A DNA stretch of 64,000 nt from the NCBI RefSeq assembly GCF_009707385.1, contig NZ_CP046115.1:4340001-4404000 (forward strand), given 5' to 3'. A program made the translations under genes and the position numbers. The stretch comes from Klebsiella oxytoca (lineage in GTDB: Bacteria; Pseudomonadota; Gammaproteobacteria; Enterobacterales; Enterobacteriaceae). Positions 27,572 through 38,864 of the stretch are shown piece after piece; within the stretch, counting starts at the first letter, position 1; each line of letters starts with the position of its first letter. Below the pieces are notes generated by a model that did no database searches, was not told where the DNA came from, and was given only the letters and a program-made list of their open reading frames with translations.

Positions 27572-28962
27572 ATACTTCTGAACTCGAAACCCTGATTCGC
27601 ACCATTCTTAGCGAGCAATTAACCACGCCATCGCAAACGCCGGTCCAGCCGCAGGGCAAAGGGATTTTCCAGTCCGTCAGCGAGGCCATCGACGCCGCGC
27701 ACCAGGCGTTCTTACGTTATCAGCAGTGCCCGTTAAAAACCCGCAGCGCCATCATCAGCGCAATACGTCAGGAGCTGACGCCGCTGCTGGCGACTCTGGC
27801 GGAAGAGAGCGCCAATGAAACGGGGATGGGCAACAAAGAAGATAAATTCCTGAAAAACAAAGCCGCGCTCGACAACACGCCGGGCGTGGAAGACCTCACC
27901 ACCACCGCGCTGACCGGCGACGGCGGCATGGTGCTGTTTGAATACTCGCCGTTTGGCGTTATCGGGTCGGTCGCGCCGAGCACCAACCCGACGGAAACCA
28001 TCATCAACAACAGCATCAGCATGCTGGCAGCGGGCAACAGCGTTTACTTCAGCCCGCATCCGGGGGCGAAAAAGGTCTCTCTGAAGCTCATCAGCCTGAT
28101 AGAAGAGATTGCCTTCCGCTGCTGCGGCATCCGCAACCTGGTGGTCACCGTGGCTGAGCCGACTTTCGAAGCAACCCAGCAGATGATGGCCCACCCGCGA
28201 ATCGCGGTGCTGGCCATTACCGGCGGACCGGGTATTGTGGCGATGGGTATGAAGAGCGGTAAGAAGGTGATTGGCGCTGGCGCGGGCAACCCGCCCTGCA
28301 TCGTTGATGAAACCGCTGATTTGGTGAAGGCGGCGGAAGATATCATCAACGGCGCCTCGTTCGATTACAACCTGCCATGCATCGCCGAGAAGAGCCTGAT
28401 TGTGGTGGAGAGCGTAGCTGAACGTCTGGTGCAGCAAATGCAATCCTTCGGCGCGCTGCTGCTGAGCCCCGCCGATACCGACAAACTCCGCGCCGCCTGC
28501 CTGCCTGAAGGCCAGGCGAATAAAAAACTGGTCGGCAAAAGCCCTTCAGCCATGCTGGAAGCTGCCGGGATTGCCGTTCCGGCAAAAGCGCCGCGTCTGC
28601 TGATTGCCATCGTCAACGCCGACGACCCGTGGGTCACCAGCGAACAGCTGATGCCAATGCTGCCGGTGGTGAAAGTCAACGATTTCGATAGCGCGCTGGC
28701 GCTGGCCCTGAAGGTTGAAGAGGGGCTGCATCATACCGCCATCATGCACTCGCAGAACGTGTCGCGTCTGAACCTTGCGGCCCGCACTCTGCAAACCTCG
28801 ATATTCGTCAAAAACGGCCCCTCCTATGCCGGGATCGGCGTCGGCGGCGAAGGTTTCACCACCTTTACCATTGCCACGCCAACCGGCGAAGGAACAACCT
28901 CGGCGCGCACCTTTGCCCGCTCCCGGCGCTGCGTACTGACCAACGGCTTTTCTATCCGCTAA
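27568..28962 (+). CDS. pduP: PduP, CoA-acylating propionaldehyde dehydrogenase
   Basis: PduP oxidises propionaldehyde to propionyl-CoA with NAD+ inside the compartment. It has 464 residues of the aldehyde dehydrogenase superfamily. The catalytic cysteine is best placed at Cys271 in YNLPCIAEKS, and the glycine-rich GAGAGNPPCIVDE precedes it. The first 18 residues (NTSELETLIRTILSEQL) are the well-known encapsulation peptide, followed by a Pro/Gln-rich linker. Confidence 0.97.
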   Translation: MNTSELETLIRTILSEQLTTPSQTPVQPQGKGIFQSVSEAIDAAHQAFLRYQQCPLKTRSAIISAIRQELTPLLATLAEESANETGMGNKEDKFLKNKAALDNTPGVEDLTTTALTGDGGMVLFEYSPFGVIGSVAPSTNPTETIINNSISMLAAGNSVYFSPHPGAKKVSLKLISLIEEIAFRCCGIRNLVVTVAEPTFEATQQMMAHPRIAVLAITGGPGIVAMGMKSGKKVIGAGAGNPPCIVDETADLVKAAEDIINGASFDYNLPCIAEKSLIVVESVAERLVQQMQSFGALLLSPADTDKLRAACLPEGQANKKLVGKSPSAMLEAAGIAVPAKAPRLLIAIVNADDPWVTSEQLMPMLPVVKVNDFDSALALALKVEEGLHHTAIMHSQNVSRLNLAARTLQTSIFVKNGPSYAGIGVGGEGFTTFTIATPTGEGTTSARTFARSRRCVLTNGFSIR

Positions 28963-28973
28963 CCGAGGTGGCG

Positions 28974-30086
28974 ATGAATACTTTCTCACTACAAACGCGG
29001 TTGTACAGCGGTCAGGGCAGTCTGGCGGTGCTCAAACGCTTTACCAATAAGCACATCTGGATTATCTGCGATGGTTTTCTGGCGCGTTCGCCGCTGCTGG
29101 AGCTTCTGCGTAATGCGTTGCCCGCAGATAACCGCATCAGCGTCTTTAGCGAGATAACGCCGGACCCCACTATCCACACCGTGGTGCAGGGCATTGCGCA
29201 AATGCAGGCCCTGCGGCCACAGGTGGTCATCGGCTTCGGCGGCGGCTCGGCAATGGACGCGGCGAAAGCAATCGTCTGGTTCAGCCAGCAGAGCGGCATT
29301 GATATAGAAACCTGCGTGGCGATCCCGACCACCAGCGGCACCGGCTCGGAAGTGACCAGCGCCTGCGTGATTAGCGACCCGGATAAAGGCATCAAGTATC
29401 CGCTGTTCAACAATGCGCTGTATCCCGATATGGCGATCCTTGACCCGGACCTGGTGATCAGCGTGCCGCCGCAGATTACGGCCAACACCGGTATGGACGT
29501 GCTGACCCACGCGCTGGAGGCTTGGGTCTCTCCGCACGCCAGCGACTTTACCGACGCGCTGGCAGAAAAAGCCGCCAAACTGGTGTTCCAGTATCTGCCC
29601 ACCGCGGTGGAAAAAGGCGACTGCGTGGCGACGCGCGGGAAAATGCACAACGCCTCAACCCTTGCCGGGATGGCCTTCAGCCAGGCGGGACTGGGGCTTA
29701 ACCACGCCATCGCCCACCAGCTTGGCGGACAGTTTCATCTGCCGCACGGCCTGGCCAACGCGCTGCTGTTAACCACGGTTATCCGCTTTAACGCCGCTGT
29801 TCCCCGTGCTGGCAAACGCTACGCGCGGTTGGCCAAAGCCTGTGGATTTTGCCCGGCAGAGGCCAACGACGCCACGGCGATCAATGCCCTGATCCAGCAA
29901 ATCGAACGACTCAAGCAACGCTGCGCGCTGCCGTCACTGGCGATCGCGCTGAAAGAAGGACGCTCCGAGTTTTCCGCGCGCATTCCGGCGATGGTACAGG
30001 CCGCGCTGGCGGACGTTACCTTACGCACCAATCCGCGTCCGGCCTGCGCTGAAGAAATCAGGGAACTGCTGGAGGAACTGCTATGA
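28974..30086 (+). CDS. pduQ: PduQ, iron-type propanol dehydrogenase
   Basis: PduQ reduces propionaldehyde to 1-propanol and regenerates NAD+ for PduP within the compartment. I take the ATG at 28974, with GAGGTG just upstream, giving 370 residues as in Salmonella. A GTG at 28968 lies inside that ribosome-binding site. The class III (iron) alcohol dehydrogenase signatures are GGGSAMDAAKAI, THALEAWVSP and the histidine-rich GLNHAIAHQLGGQFHLPHG. Confidence 0.96.
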   Translation: MNTFSLQTRLYSGQGSLAVLKRFTNKHIWIICDGFLARSPLLELLRNALPADNRISVFSEITPDPTIHTVVQGIAQMQALRPQVVIGFGGGSAMDAAKAIVWFSQQSGIDIETCVAIPTTSGTGSEVTSACVISDPDKGIKYPLFNNALYPDMAILDPDLVISVPPQITANTGMDVLTHALEAWVSPHASDFTDALAEKAAKLVFQYLPTAVEKGDCVATRGKMHNASTLAGMAFSQAGLGLNHAIAHQLGGQFHLPHGLANALLLTTVIRFNAAVPRAGKRYARLAKACGFCPAEANDATAINALIQQIERLKQRCALPSLAIALKEGRSEFSARIPAMVQAALADVTLRTNPRPACAEEIRELLEELL

Positions 30087-31438
30087 ATAGCGCGGTCAAC
30101 GCGGTTGAAATAACCCATAGCGCCGATGAAATCCGCGAGCGCGTGCGCGCAGCGGGCGTGGTCGGCGCGGGCGGTGCGGGTTTTCCCGCCCACGTGAAGC
30201 TACAGGCACAGGTAGAGATTTTTCTGGTCAACGCCGCCGAGTGCGAACCGATGCTCAAAGTTGACCAGCAGCTGATGTGGCAGCAGGCTGCGCGCCTTGT
30301 GCGCGGCGTGCAGTACGCCATGACGGCAACCGGCGCGCGCGAAGGGGTAATCGCCCTGAAAGAGAAATATCGTCGGGCTATCGATGCCCTCACCCCGCTG
30401 CTGCCTGCCGGTATCCGCCTGCATATTCTGCCGGATGTCTATCCCGCTGGCGATGAGGTGCTGACTATCTGGATGGCAACCGGTCGCCGGGTCGCTCCCG
30501 CCGCGCTGCCTGCCAGCGTCGGCGTGGTGGTCAATAACGTACAAACGGTGCTGAATATTGCCCGTGCGGTTGAGCAGCAGTTTCCGGTGACCCGCCGCAC
30601 GTTGACCGTTAACGGCGCGGTCGCCCAACCGCTGACCGTTACCGTCCCGGTTGGCATGTCGCTGCGCGAAGTGCTGGCGCTGGCGGGCGGCGCGACAGTC
30701 GACGACCCCGGTTTTATTAACGGCGGCCCGATGATGGGCGGCCTGATAACTTCTCTCGATAGCCCGGTAACCAAAACTACCGGCGGCCTGCTGGTGCTGC
30801 CCAAAAGCCATCCGCTTATCCAGCGGCGGATGCAGGACGAGCGTACGGTGCTTTCCGTGGCGCGCACCGTCTGCGAACAGTGCCGGCTGTGTACCGATCT
30901 CTGCCCACGGCATCTGCTCGGTCACGAACTCTCTCCGCACCTGCTGGTGCGGGCGGTGAACTTTCATCAGGCCGCCACGCCGCAGCTGCTGCTTAGCGCC
31001 CTCACCTGCTCGGAATGCAACGTCTGCGAAAGCGTGGCCTGCCCGGTAGGGATCTCGCCGATGCGCATCAACCGCATGCTGAAACGCGAGCTGCGCGCGC
31101 AAAACCAGCGCTACGAAGGGCCGCTCTATCCCGCGGACGAAATGGCGAAATATCGCCTGGTGCCGGTGAAGCGACTGATCGCCAAACTGGGGCTGAGCCC
31201 CTGGTATCAGGAAGCGCCGCTGGTGGAGGACGAACCGCCAGTAGAAGAAGTGATTTTACAGCTGCGCCAGCATATCGGCGCCGGTGCGGTGCCGAATGTC
31301 ACTGTCGGGGAGCGCGTTACGCGCGGGCAATGCATTGCCGATGTTCCGGCAGGCGCATTAGGCGCGTCGGTTCACGCCAGCATTGACGGCGTTGTTACGG
31401 CCATCAGCGAACAGGCCATCACGGTGATAAGAGGTTAA
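30083..31438 (+). CDS. pduS: PduS, cobalamin reductase (RnfC-like iron-sulfur flavoprotein)
   Basis: PduS reduces cob(III)alamin to cob(I)alamin to supply PduO. It has 451 residues. The N-terminal part has a Rossmann-like glycine motif ([11 protein letters not shown]) and an FMN/SLBB-like region. Two 4Fe-4S motifs follow, [12 protein letters not shown] and [15 protein letters not shown]-terminal barrel/sandwich segment ([18 protein letters not shown]) ends the protein. It overlaps pduQ by 4 bp. Confidence 0.96.
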   Translation: MNSAVNAVEITHSADEIRERVRAAGVVGAGGAGFPAHVKLQAQVEIFLVNAAECEPMLKVDQQLMWQQAARLVRGVQYAMTATGAREGVIALKEKYRRAIDALTPLLPAGIRLHILPDVYPAGDEVLTIWMATGRRVAPAALPASVGVVVNNVQTVLNIARAVEQQFPVTRRTLTVNGAVAQPLTVTVPVGMSLREVLALAGGATVDDPGFINGGPMMGGLITSLDSPVTKTTGGLLVLPKSHPLIQRRMQDERTVLSVARTVCEQCRLCTDLCPRHLLGHELSPHLLVRAVNFHQAATPQLLLSALTCSECNVCESVACPVGISPMRINRMLKRELRAQNQRYEGPLYPADEMAKYRLVPVKRLIAKLGLSPWYQEAPLVEDEPPVEEVILQLRQHIGAGAVPNVTVGERVTRGQCIADVPAGALGASVHASIDGVVTAISEQAITVIRG

Positions 31439-31440
31439 CC

Positions 31441-31995
31441 ATGTCTCAGGCTATAGGAATTTTAGAACTCACCAGCATTGCCAAAGGGATGGAGCTGGGT
31501 GACGCGATGCTAAAAAGCGCCAACGTTAATCTGCTGGTCAGCAAGACCATCTGTCCGGGTAAGTTTTTGCTGATGCTCGGCGGCGATATCGGCGCTGTCC
31601 AGCAGGCCATTGAAACCGGTACGTCGCAGGCCGGCGAGATGCTTGTCGACAGTCTGGTGCTGGCAAATATCCATCCCAGCGTACTTCCGGCCATCAGCGG
31701 CCTGAACAGCGTCGATAAGCGTCAGGCGGTAGGCATCGTCGAAACCTGGAGCGTGGCGGCCTGTATTAGCGCCGCTGACCGGGCGGTAAAAGGCTCAAAC
31801 GTCACCCTGGTACGAGTGCATATGGCGTTCGGCATCGGCGGTAAATGCTACATGGTGGTGGCAGGCGACGTTTCCGACGTCAATAACGCCGTGACGGTCG
31901 CCAGCGAAAGCGCGGGCGAAAAAGGGCTGCTGGTTTACCGTTCGGTAATCCCACGCCCGCATGAAGCGATGTGGCGACAGATGGTGGAGGGGTAA
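31441..31995 (+). CDS. pduT: PduT, tandem-BMC shell protein with iron-sulfur pore
   Basis: PduT is a trimeric shell protein with two BMC domains (residues about 4-88 and 96-180). Cys38 in KTICPGKF is the residue that binds a 4Fe-4S cluster at the trimer centre in Salmonella, suggesting electron transfer across the shell, possibly to the neighbouring gene product PduS. It has 184 residues and abuts pduU with a one-base overlap. Confidence 0.97.
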   Translation: MSQAIGILELTSIAKGMELGDAMLKSANVNLLVSKTICPGKFLLMLGGDIGAVQQAIETGTSQAGEMLVDSLVLANIHPSVLPAISGLNSVDKRQAVGIVETWSVAACISAADRAVKGSNVTLVRVHMAFGIGGKCYMVVAGDVSDVNNAVTVASESAGEKGLLVYRSVIPRPHEAMWRQMVEG

Positions 31996-32345
31996 TGGAA
32001 AGGCAACCAACAACGGACCGCATGATTCAGGAATATGTTCCCGGAAAACAGGTAACCCTCGCGCACCTGATTGCCAATCCCGGGAAAGATCTCTTTAAAA
32101 AACTGGGCCTGCAGGATGCGGTATCCGCCATTGGCATCCTCACCATTACGCCCAGCGAAGCGTCGATTATCGCCTGCGATATCGCCACCAAATCCGGCGC
32201 GGTGGAGATCGGTTTTCTCGACCGCTTTACCGGCGCCGTGGTGCTGACCGGCGACGTTTCCGCCGTTGAGTATGCTCTCAAGCAGGTGACGCGCACGCTG
32301 GGTGAAATGATGCAGTTTACTACCTGCTCAATAACCCGGACGTAG
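31995..32345 (+). CDS. pduU: PduU, circularly permuted BMC shell protein
   Basis: PduU is a minor shell protein with a permuted BMC fold whose N-terminal strand (about residues 1-20) forms a small barrel that plugs the pore. I take the ATG at 31995, giving 116 residues beginning [10 protein letters not shown], because the earlier in-frame start lies inside pduT. It overlaps pduT by one base. Confidence 0.96.
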   Translation: MERQPTTDRMIQEYVPGKQVTLAHLIANPGKDLFKKLGLQDAVSAIGILTITPSEASIIACDIATKSGAVEIGFLDRFTGAVVLTGDVSAVEYALKQVTRTLGEMMQFTTCSITRT

Positions 32346-32349
32346 CGCG

Positions 32350-34001
<1,652 letters not shown>

Positions 34002-34351
34002 GCTCGCCGCCAGGCAAATTGCGGTGAATCATGGAAATAGCGGGATCGGTATGACACTATGCGCTTAAAATTCTGAAACTTTACCCTAAATAATTCAAGT
34101 TACAGGACAAAGCACTTGTGCTTTGAACAGCGCTTGCGCTGGCCCCGTAGGGGCGAGGCCGCAGGCCGAGTAACGCGGCAAACGAGTGACAAATTCGTCT
34201 GGAACGAATTTGAACAGCCAAAGGCTGGCTTTAGTGAGGGACAGGGATGTCCCTCATCGTCCCCAGGAGCTTACATAAGTAAGTGACTGGGGTGAATGAG
34301 AGCAGCCAACGCCCCTGTAGCTTGAAGTATAACGGGTAAAAAGGTGAATAT
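34002..34351. other. pduW-pduX intergenic region
   Basis: This 350-bp gap within the pdu operon holds no supported gene. About 80 bp of ordinary sequence follow pduW. A 257-bp repeat element then occupies 34082-34338 and leaves only 13 bp before the pduX start, including the ribosome-binding site AAGGTG. Confidence 0.7.
34082..34338. repeat. MITE-like element composed of serial stem-loops
   Basis: The element has 25-bp terminal inverted repeats (TACCCTAAATAATTCAAG... against the complement of ...CTTGAAGTATAACGGGTA; 20 of 25 bases match) and TA at both ends, as after insertion into TA. Between them lie consecutive perfect hairpins at 34108-34125, 34128-34141, 34142-34154, 34157-34167, 34190-34212, 34215-34227, 34235-34256 and 34261-34292, the last with an inner CTTAC/GTAAG stem. 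No protein is encoded. The last module and right end resemble a repeat family I recall from enterobacterial genomes, but I cannot name it. Confidence 0.75.
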
Positions 34352-35218
34352 GTGGCCGTAGCGCAATGCCCCGCCTCCTGCGGCGAACTCATCCAGGGCT
34401 GGATCCTCGGCAGCGAGAAGCTGGTCTCCTGCCCCGTTGACTGGTACAGCACCGTCGAGGTGGACTACGGTTCACCTCGCGCGGATGAACGCCCGCTGTC
34501 GCGTGCCATGGTCGACCGGCTGCTGAGCTACTGGCGCTATCCGCCGGAGCTGAGTAAAGAGATTCGGATCGATATTTGTTCGACGATTCCGGTCGCCAAA
34601 GGTATGGCCAGCAGTACCGCGGACATCGCCGCGACGGCGGTAGCCACCGCGCATCATCTCGGCCATCCGCTGGATGAACCCACCCTCGCCCGGCTCTGCG
34701 TCTCCCTGGAGCCCACCGACAGCACCCTGTTTCGTCAGCTCACCCTGTTCGACCACAATACCGCCGCCACGCAGATTGCCTGCGGCAGCCAGCCTCAGCT
34801 CGATCTGCTGGTACTGGAAAGCCCCGCCACGCTGCTGACCACCGATTACCACCGACTTCCCCGGCTTGAAAAGCTACACGCCCATTCCGCCTCTCTGCAC
34901 CAGGCCTGGGAGAAAGTTCAGCAGGCCTGCGAGACGGATAATCCGCGACGAATGGGGGAAGCGGCGACGCTCAGCGCTATCGCCAGCCAGCATCTGTTAC
35001 CAAAGCCGGGGTTTGATACGCTGCAGGCGCTGGTGGAAGAGTGCGATTTATACGGTATTAACGTGGCGCACAGCGGTAGCGTGGTCGGCCTGATGCTCGA
35101 CCGGCAGCGTCACGATATTGAGTATTTGCAACGGAGGCTGGAAGAAACTCGGCTTACCGAATTCTGGCCCAGGCAGCATCTGTTGCGCATGGTGCATGGC
35201 GGCGTCGAGCTGCGCTAA
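34352..35218 (+). CDS. pduX: PduX, L-threonine kinase
   Basis: PduX phosphorylates free L-threonine to O-phospho-L-threonine, the substrate of CobD, for the aminopropanol arm of B12. It is a GHMP kinase; the ATP loop is PVAKGMASSTADIAA near residue 83. The only usable start is a GTG at 34352, preceded by AAGGTG with five bases between. An in-frame stop lies 15 bp upstream, and the nearby ATG is out of frame. The protein has 288 residues, about 12 fewer at the N terminus than Salmonella PduX as I recall it, and the missing part is where the repeat element ends. Confidence 0.93.
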   Translation: MAVAQCPASCGELIQGWILGSEKLVSCPVDWYSTVEVDYGSPRADERPLSRAMVDRLLSYWRYPPELSKEIRIDICSTIPVAKGMASSTADIAATAVATAHHLGHPLDEPTLARLCVSLEPTDSTLFRQLTLFDHNTAATQIACGSQPQLDLLVLESPATLLTTDYHRLPRLEKLHAHSASLHQAWEKVQQACETDNPRRMGEAATLSAIASQHLLPKPGFDTLQALVEECDLYGINVAHSGSVVGLMLDRQRHDIEYLQRRLEETRLTEFWPRQHLLRMVHGGVELR

Positions 35219-36353
35219 CTCTGCCGCAGCTATGCCCCGGAGGCGGCGCTGCGCGCCTGTCCGGGCTACCGGACCACAGACGGCTGTAAACCTGTAGCCC
35301 CGCTAAGCCCAGCGCGAGCCGGGGAGAAGACCGCAACAATACCTCATGCCGTACACCTTCCCCGGAGGCGGCGCTGCGCGCCTGTCCGGGCTACCGGACC
35401 GCAGACGGCTGTAAACCCGTAGCCCGGCTTAGCCCAGCGCGAGCCGGGGAGAAGACAGCAACAAACCCTCATGCTGTACACCTTCCCCGGAGGCGGCGCT
35501 GCGCGCCTGTCCAGGCTACCGGCCCGCAGACGGCTGTAAACCCGTAGCCCGGCTAAGCCCAGCGCGAGCCGGGGAGAAGACCGCAACAAAACCTCATGCT
35601 GTACACCTTCCCCGGAGGCGGCGCTGCGCGCCTGTCCAGGCTACCGGACCACAGACGGCTGTAAACCCGTAGCCCGGCTTAGCCCAGCGCGAGCCGGGGA
35701 GAAGACAGCAACAAACCCTCATGCTGTACACCTTCCCCGGAGGCGGCGCTGCGCGCCTGTCCAGGCTACCGGCCCGCAGACGGCTGTAAACCCGTAGCCC
35801 GGCTAAGCCCAGCGCGAGCCGGGGAGAAGACCGCAACAAAACCTCATGCTGTACACCTTCCCCGGAGGCGGCGCTGCGCGCCTGTCCAGGCTACCGGACC
35901 ACAGACGGCTGTAAACCCGTAGCCCGGCTAAGCCCAGCGCGAGCCGGGGAGAAGACCGCAACAAAACCTCATGCCGTACACCTTCCCCGGAGGCGGCGCT
36001 GCGCGACAGTCCGGGCTACCGGCCCGCAGACGGCTGTAAACCCGTAGCCTAGCTAAGCCCAGCGCAAGCCGGGGAGAAGACCGCAACAAAACCTCATGCC
36101 GTACACCTTCCCCGGAGGCGGCGCTGCGCGCCTGTCCAGGCTACCGGCCCGCAGACGGCTGTAAACCCGTAGCCCGGCTAAGCCCAGCGCAAGCCGGGGA
36201 GAAGACCGCAACAAAACCTCATGCCGTACACCTTCCCCGGAGGCGGCGCTACGCGACTGTCTGGGCTACCGGACCGCAGACGGCTGTAAACCTGTAGCCC
36301 GGTCAGCGCAGCGCCACCGGGAAGAACCGCTGACGAACAATGGCGGCAGACAC
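35219..36353. repeat. BIME array: nine tandem 125-bp units between convergent pduX and cobD
   Basis: Units begin at 35236, 35361, 35486, 35611, 35736, 35861, 35986, 36111 and 36236, a constant 125-bp period; the ninth is cut short and diverges. Each unit has one REP palindrome (CCCGGAGGCGGCGCTGCGCG...GTCCGGGCTAC), a spacer containing AGACGGCTGTAAACC, a second REP (GTAGCCCGGCTAAGCCCAGC...GCCGGGGA) and a spacer ending GTACACCTTC. The third and fifth units look identical and the second and fourth nearly so, suggesting that a 250-bp pair was duplicated. No gene is supported; 81-residue frames recur only because the DNA repeats. Confidence 0.93.
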
Positions 36354-37433
36354 CTACTCGCTAAATATCCGCCTGAAAGCCGTTAACAGCTGCGTATTTT
36401 CCTGCTGGCTGCGGATCGCGACGCGGAAGTAGCGCCCGTCGAGCCCGGGATAATTGGCGCAGCTGCGGATCAGAATATGCTGTTGCAGCATCGCATATTG
36501 CAGATCAAGGCCCGGCACATCGCAGCGCAAAAACAGATAGTTTGCCCGACCGGGATAGACCGTCAGGCCGGGAATATGGCGCAATTGATGGTAAAAACGC
36601 TGCCCCTCTTCCGCCAGCCACTGCCAGGTTTTCTGCTGATAAGCGCTATCCTGGAGAATGATCTCTCCCGCCAGCGCAGCAAAGGCGTTAATTGACCACG
36701 GCATCTGGCGCTCGCGCATCCGCGCCACCGCCCGCTCATCGCCATTCACCAGATATCCCAGGCGCAGGCCGGGAATCGCATAAAACTTGGTCAGCGAACG
36801 CAGCACCCACACGTGCGGATGGTGGCTCAGGAGCGGAATAAATCCCGGCTCGTCGGGAATAAAATCGATAAACGCCTCATCAAGAATCAGGGCGATGCCC
36901 AGCGACTGACAGCGTTCGGCAATCCGTTCCAGCAGGTGGCGCTCGGGCAGCAGACCGGTTGGATTATTCGGGATACAGAGAAATAAGCAGTCCAGATCCG
37001 GCGTCAGTGCGTCGAGAATCGCCCCGGTGAGCTGCCAGCCGTCCTCTTCACGCAGCAAAAACTCCCGTACCGCGCAATCGACCGACTGCAGCGCCCGGCG
37101 GTATTCGGCAAAGCCCGGGGCGACGATCATGGCCTGGCGCGGCTTAAGACCCTGAACGAGCGTAAAGATCGCTTCGGTTTCGCCGTTTCCGGCAAGGATC
37201 CAGGAAGCCGGGATCTGGTGATGTGCCGCCAGCGCGAGGTGCAGCTGCTGATACTCAACATCGGGGTAACGTTCGGCGCAAACCATATTGTCGATGATGG
37301 CGCGTTTTAAACTTTCCGGCATCCCCAGCGGATTGATATTAGCGCTAAAATCGAGCAGCTGTTCCGCAGAAATACCCAATAGCGCGGCGGCTTCGCGGAT
37401 ATTGCCGCCGTGCGCGCTCTTCAGTAGAGCCAT
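36354..37433 (-). CDS. cobD: CobD, L-threonine-O-3-phosphate decarboxylase
   Basis: CobD decarboxylates O-phosphothreonine to (R)-1-amino-2-propanol O-2-phosphate, which CbiB attaches to the corrin. It has 359 residues of the aminotransferase class I/II fold. The PLP lysine is Lys216 in [15 protein letters not shown], the same number as in Salmonella; Asn157 (IPNNPTG) and Asp185 (ILDEAF) are the other cofactor contacts. It lies 17 bp after amiC on the same strand, with AGGA before the ATG, so it may be read from amiC. It converges on pduX, whose product it uses. Confidence 0.96.
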   Translation of the reverse strand: MALLKSAHGGNIREAAALLGISAEQLLDFSANINPLGMPESLKRAIIDNMVCAERYPDVEYQQLHLALAAHHQIPASWILAGNGETEAIFTLVQGLKPRQAMIVAPGFAEYRRALQSVDCAVREFLLREEDGWQLTGAILDALTPDLDCLFLCIPNNPTGLLPERHLLERIAERCQSLGIALILDEAFIDFIPDEPGFIPLLSHHPHVWVLRSLTKFYAIPGLRLGYLVNGDERAVARMRERQMPWSINAFAALAGEIILQDSAYQQKTWQWLAEEGQRFYHQLRHIPGLTVYPGRANYLFLRCDVPGLDLQYAMLQQHILIRSCANYPGLDGRYFRVAIRSQQENTQLLTAFRRIFSE

Positions 37434-37450
37434 TTCACTATCCTGTTGCG

Positions 37451-38704
37451 TTACCCTCGCCTTGCCAGCGTGGCGCCGTCGGCGAAGTAGGCTTTAATCC
37501 CTGCCAGAATCGACTCTGCAACCTGCTGCTGGAATTTCGCCGTTTTCAGTTTACGCTCCTCTTCGATGTTACTGATAAACGCGGTTTCCACCAGAATCGA
37601 TGGAATATCCGGCGCTTTCAGCACCGCGAAGCCCGCCTGCTCCACCCGGTTCTTGTGCAGGTTATTAATATTGCCCATCTTTTCCAGCACCGCCTTGCCG
37701 AACTTCAGGCTGTCGGCAATGGTCAGCGACTGCACCATGTCGAACATGGTGTGATCCACGTAGCGATCGCCGCTTTTACTGACGCCGCCAATCAGATCCG
37801 AGGCGTTCTGCGTCTGCGCCAGGTATTTGGCCGCGGTACTGGTGGCCCCTTTAGTTGACAGGGCAAACACCGACGAGCCGCTGGGCTGGCGGCTGGTAAA
37901 CGCATCGGCGTGAATAGAGACAAACAGGTCGGCGCGCTGCTTCTGCGCTTTGGCAACCCGCACCTTCAGCGGAATAAAAACATCCTCGTTGCGGGTCATA
38001 TAGACCTTCATATTGCCCTCTTTCTCGATCAGCGCGCGCAGCCGTCGGGCAATCTGCAGTACCACATCTTTCTCGCGAGTGCGGTATTTCCCCACCGCGC
38101 CGGAGTCCTCGCCGCCGTGGCCGGGATCGAGCATGATAACAATTGGTCGATCGCGCCCGGCTTTACCGGGCTTAGGCCCGCTCTCCGCAGGCGGAACCTG
38201 GCGCTGAAGATCGCCTTTATTGTAATCTTCGAGCAGCGCCAGCAGCGGATCCTGCACGTCGGTGGCGTTGGAAGGATAAAGATCCATCACCAGCCGCTCT
38301 TTAAATCCGGCGACCGGAGCCAGCGCAAACAGCTGCGGTTTAACGTTCTGTTTTAGCTCGAAGACCATGCGTACGGTTTGCGGATCGAACTGACCCACGC
38401 GGGCGGATTGAATATAGGGATCGTCGCCGCGGATCTGGCTCCCCATACCTTTCAGGACGGAATTAAGATTAACCCCTTCCAGATCCACCACCAGCCGTTC
38501 TGGATTGCTGAGCGCAAACTGCCGATATTTCAGGATTTGGTTAGACTCCACGGTGACGCGCGTGTAGGTCGACGATGGCCAGACGCGCACGGCAACCACC
38601 TGCGCCGCGGCAGCTAACCCAACCGGACTCACACTCATTAACCACATGGCGCCCGCCCCCTGTAAAAAACGGCGGCGGCTTAATCCTGACTTGTATCCCG
38701 ACAT
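37451..38704 (-). CDS. amiC: AmiC, N-acetylmuramoyl-L-alanine amidase
   Basis: AmiC cleaves septal peptidoglycan during daughter-cell separation. The ATG at 38704 gives 417 residues, the E. coli length; the frame extends upstream to 38779 without homology. A twin-arginine signal ([10 protein letters not shown], then a hydrophobic stretch) indicates Tat export. An AMIN septal-targeting domain follows (about 35-150). The C-terminal zinc amidase domain shows [20 protein letters not shown] and [10 protein letters not shown], which contain the zinc and catalytic residues. Confidence 0.97.
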   Translation of the reverse strand: MSGYKSGLSRRRFLQGAGAMWLMSVSPVGLAAAAQVVAVRVWPSSTYTRVTVESNQILKYRQFALSNPERLVVDLEGVNLNSVLKGMGSQIRGDDPYIQSARVGQFDPQTVRMVFELKQNVKPQLFALAPVAGFKERLVMDLYPSNATDVQDPLLALLEDYNKGDLQRQVPPAESGPKPGKAGRDRPIVIMLDPGHGGEDSGAVGKYRTREKDVVLQIARRLRALIEKEGNMKVYMTRNEDVFIPLKVRVAKAQKQRADLFVSIHADAFTSRQPSGSSVFALSTKGATSTAAKYLAQTQNASDLIGGVSKSGDRYVDHTMFDMVQSLTIADSLKFGKAVLEKMGNINNLHKNRVEQAGFAVLKAPDIPSILVETAFISNIEEERKLKTAKFQQQVAESILAGIKAYFADGATLARRG

Positions 38705-38864
38705 GCCACTCCCAAGCAGTAAGAAATCATTGGTAGTTAAAACAAACAGATTGACCAGAAACTTTAACGAAAGGCGCATAACCTGTCATCTATAAAAGGG
38801 TAAACAATCTTTGACAGCCTGATTTGGCTCACACTGTTTTCTCGGTTCAGCAAAAAATTGGGGC

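Noticed and set aside
34231..34452. 73-codon reverse frame across the repeat element and the start of pduX
   Set aside because: It spans hairpin modules and the antisense of pduX; no evidence of coding.
35344..35839. Two 81-residue reverse-strand frames (35344-35589 and 35594-35839) with nearly identical proteins
   Set aside because: They fall wholly inside the 125-bp BIME array and recur every two units because the DNA repeats. No ribosome-binding site or protein-like composition supports them.
35236..36330. Possible CRISPR array
   Set aside because: The repeats are 125 bp and contiguous, contain REP palindromes and have no unique spacers; no cas genes are nearby.
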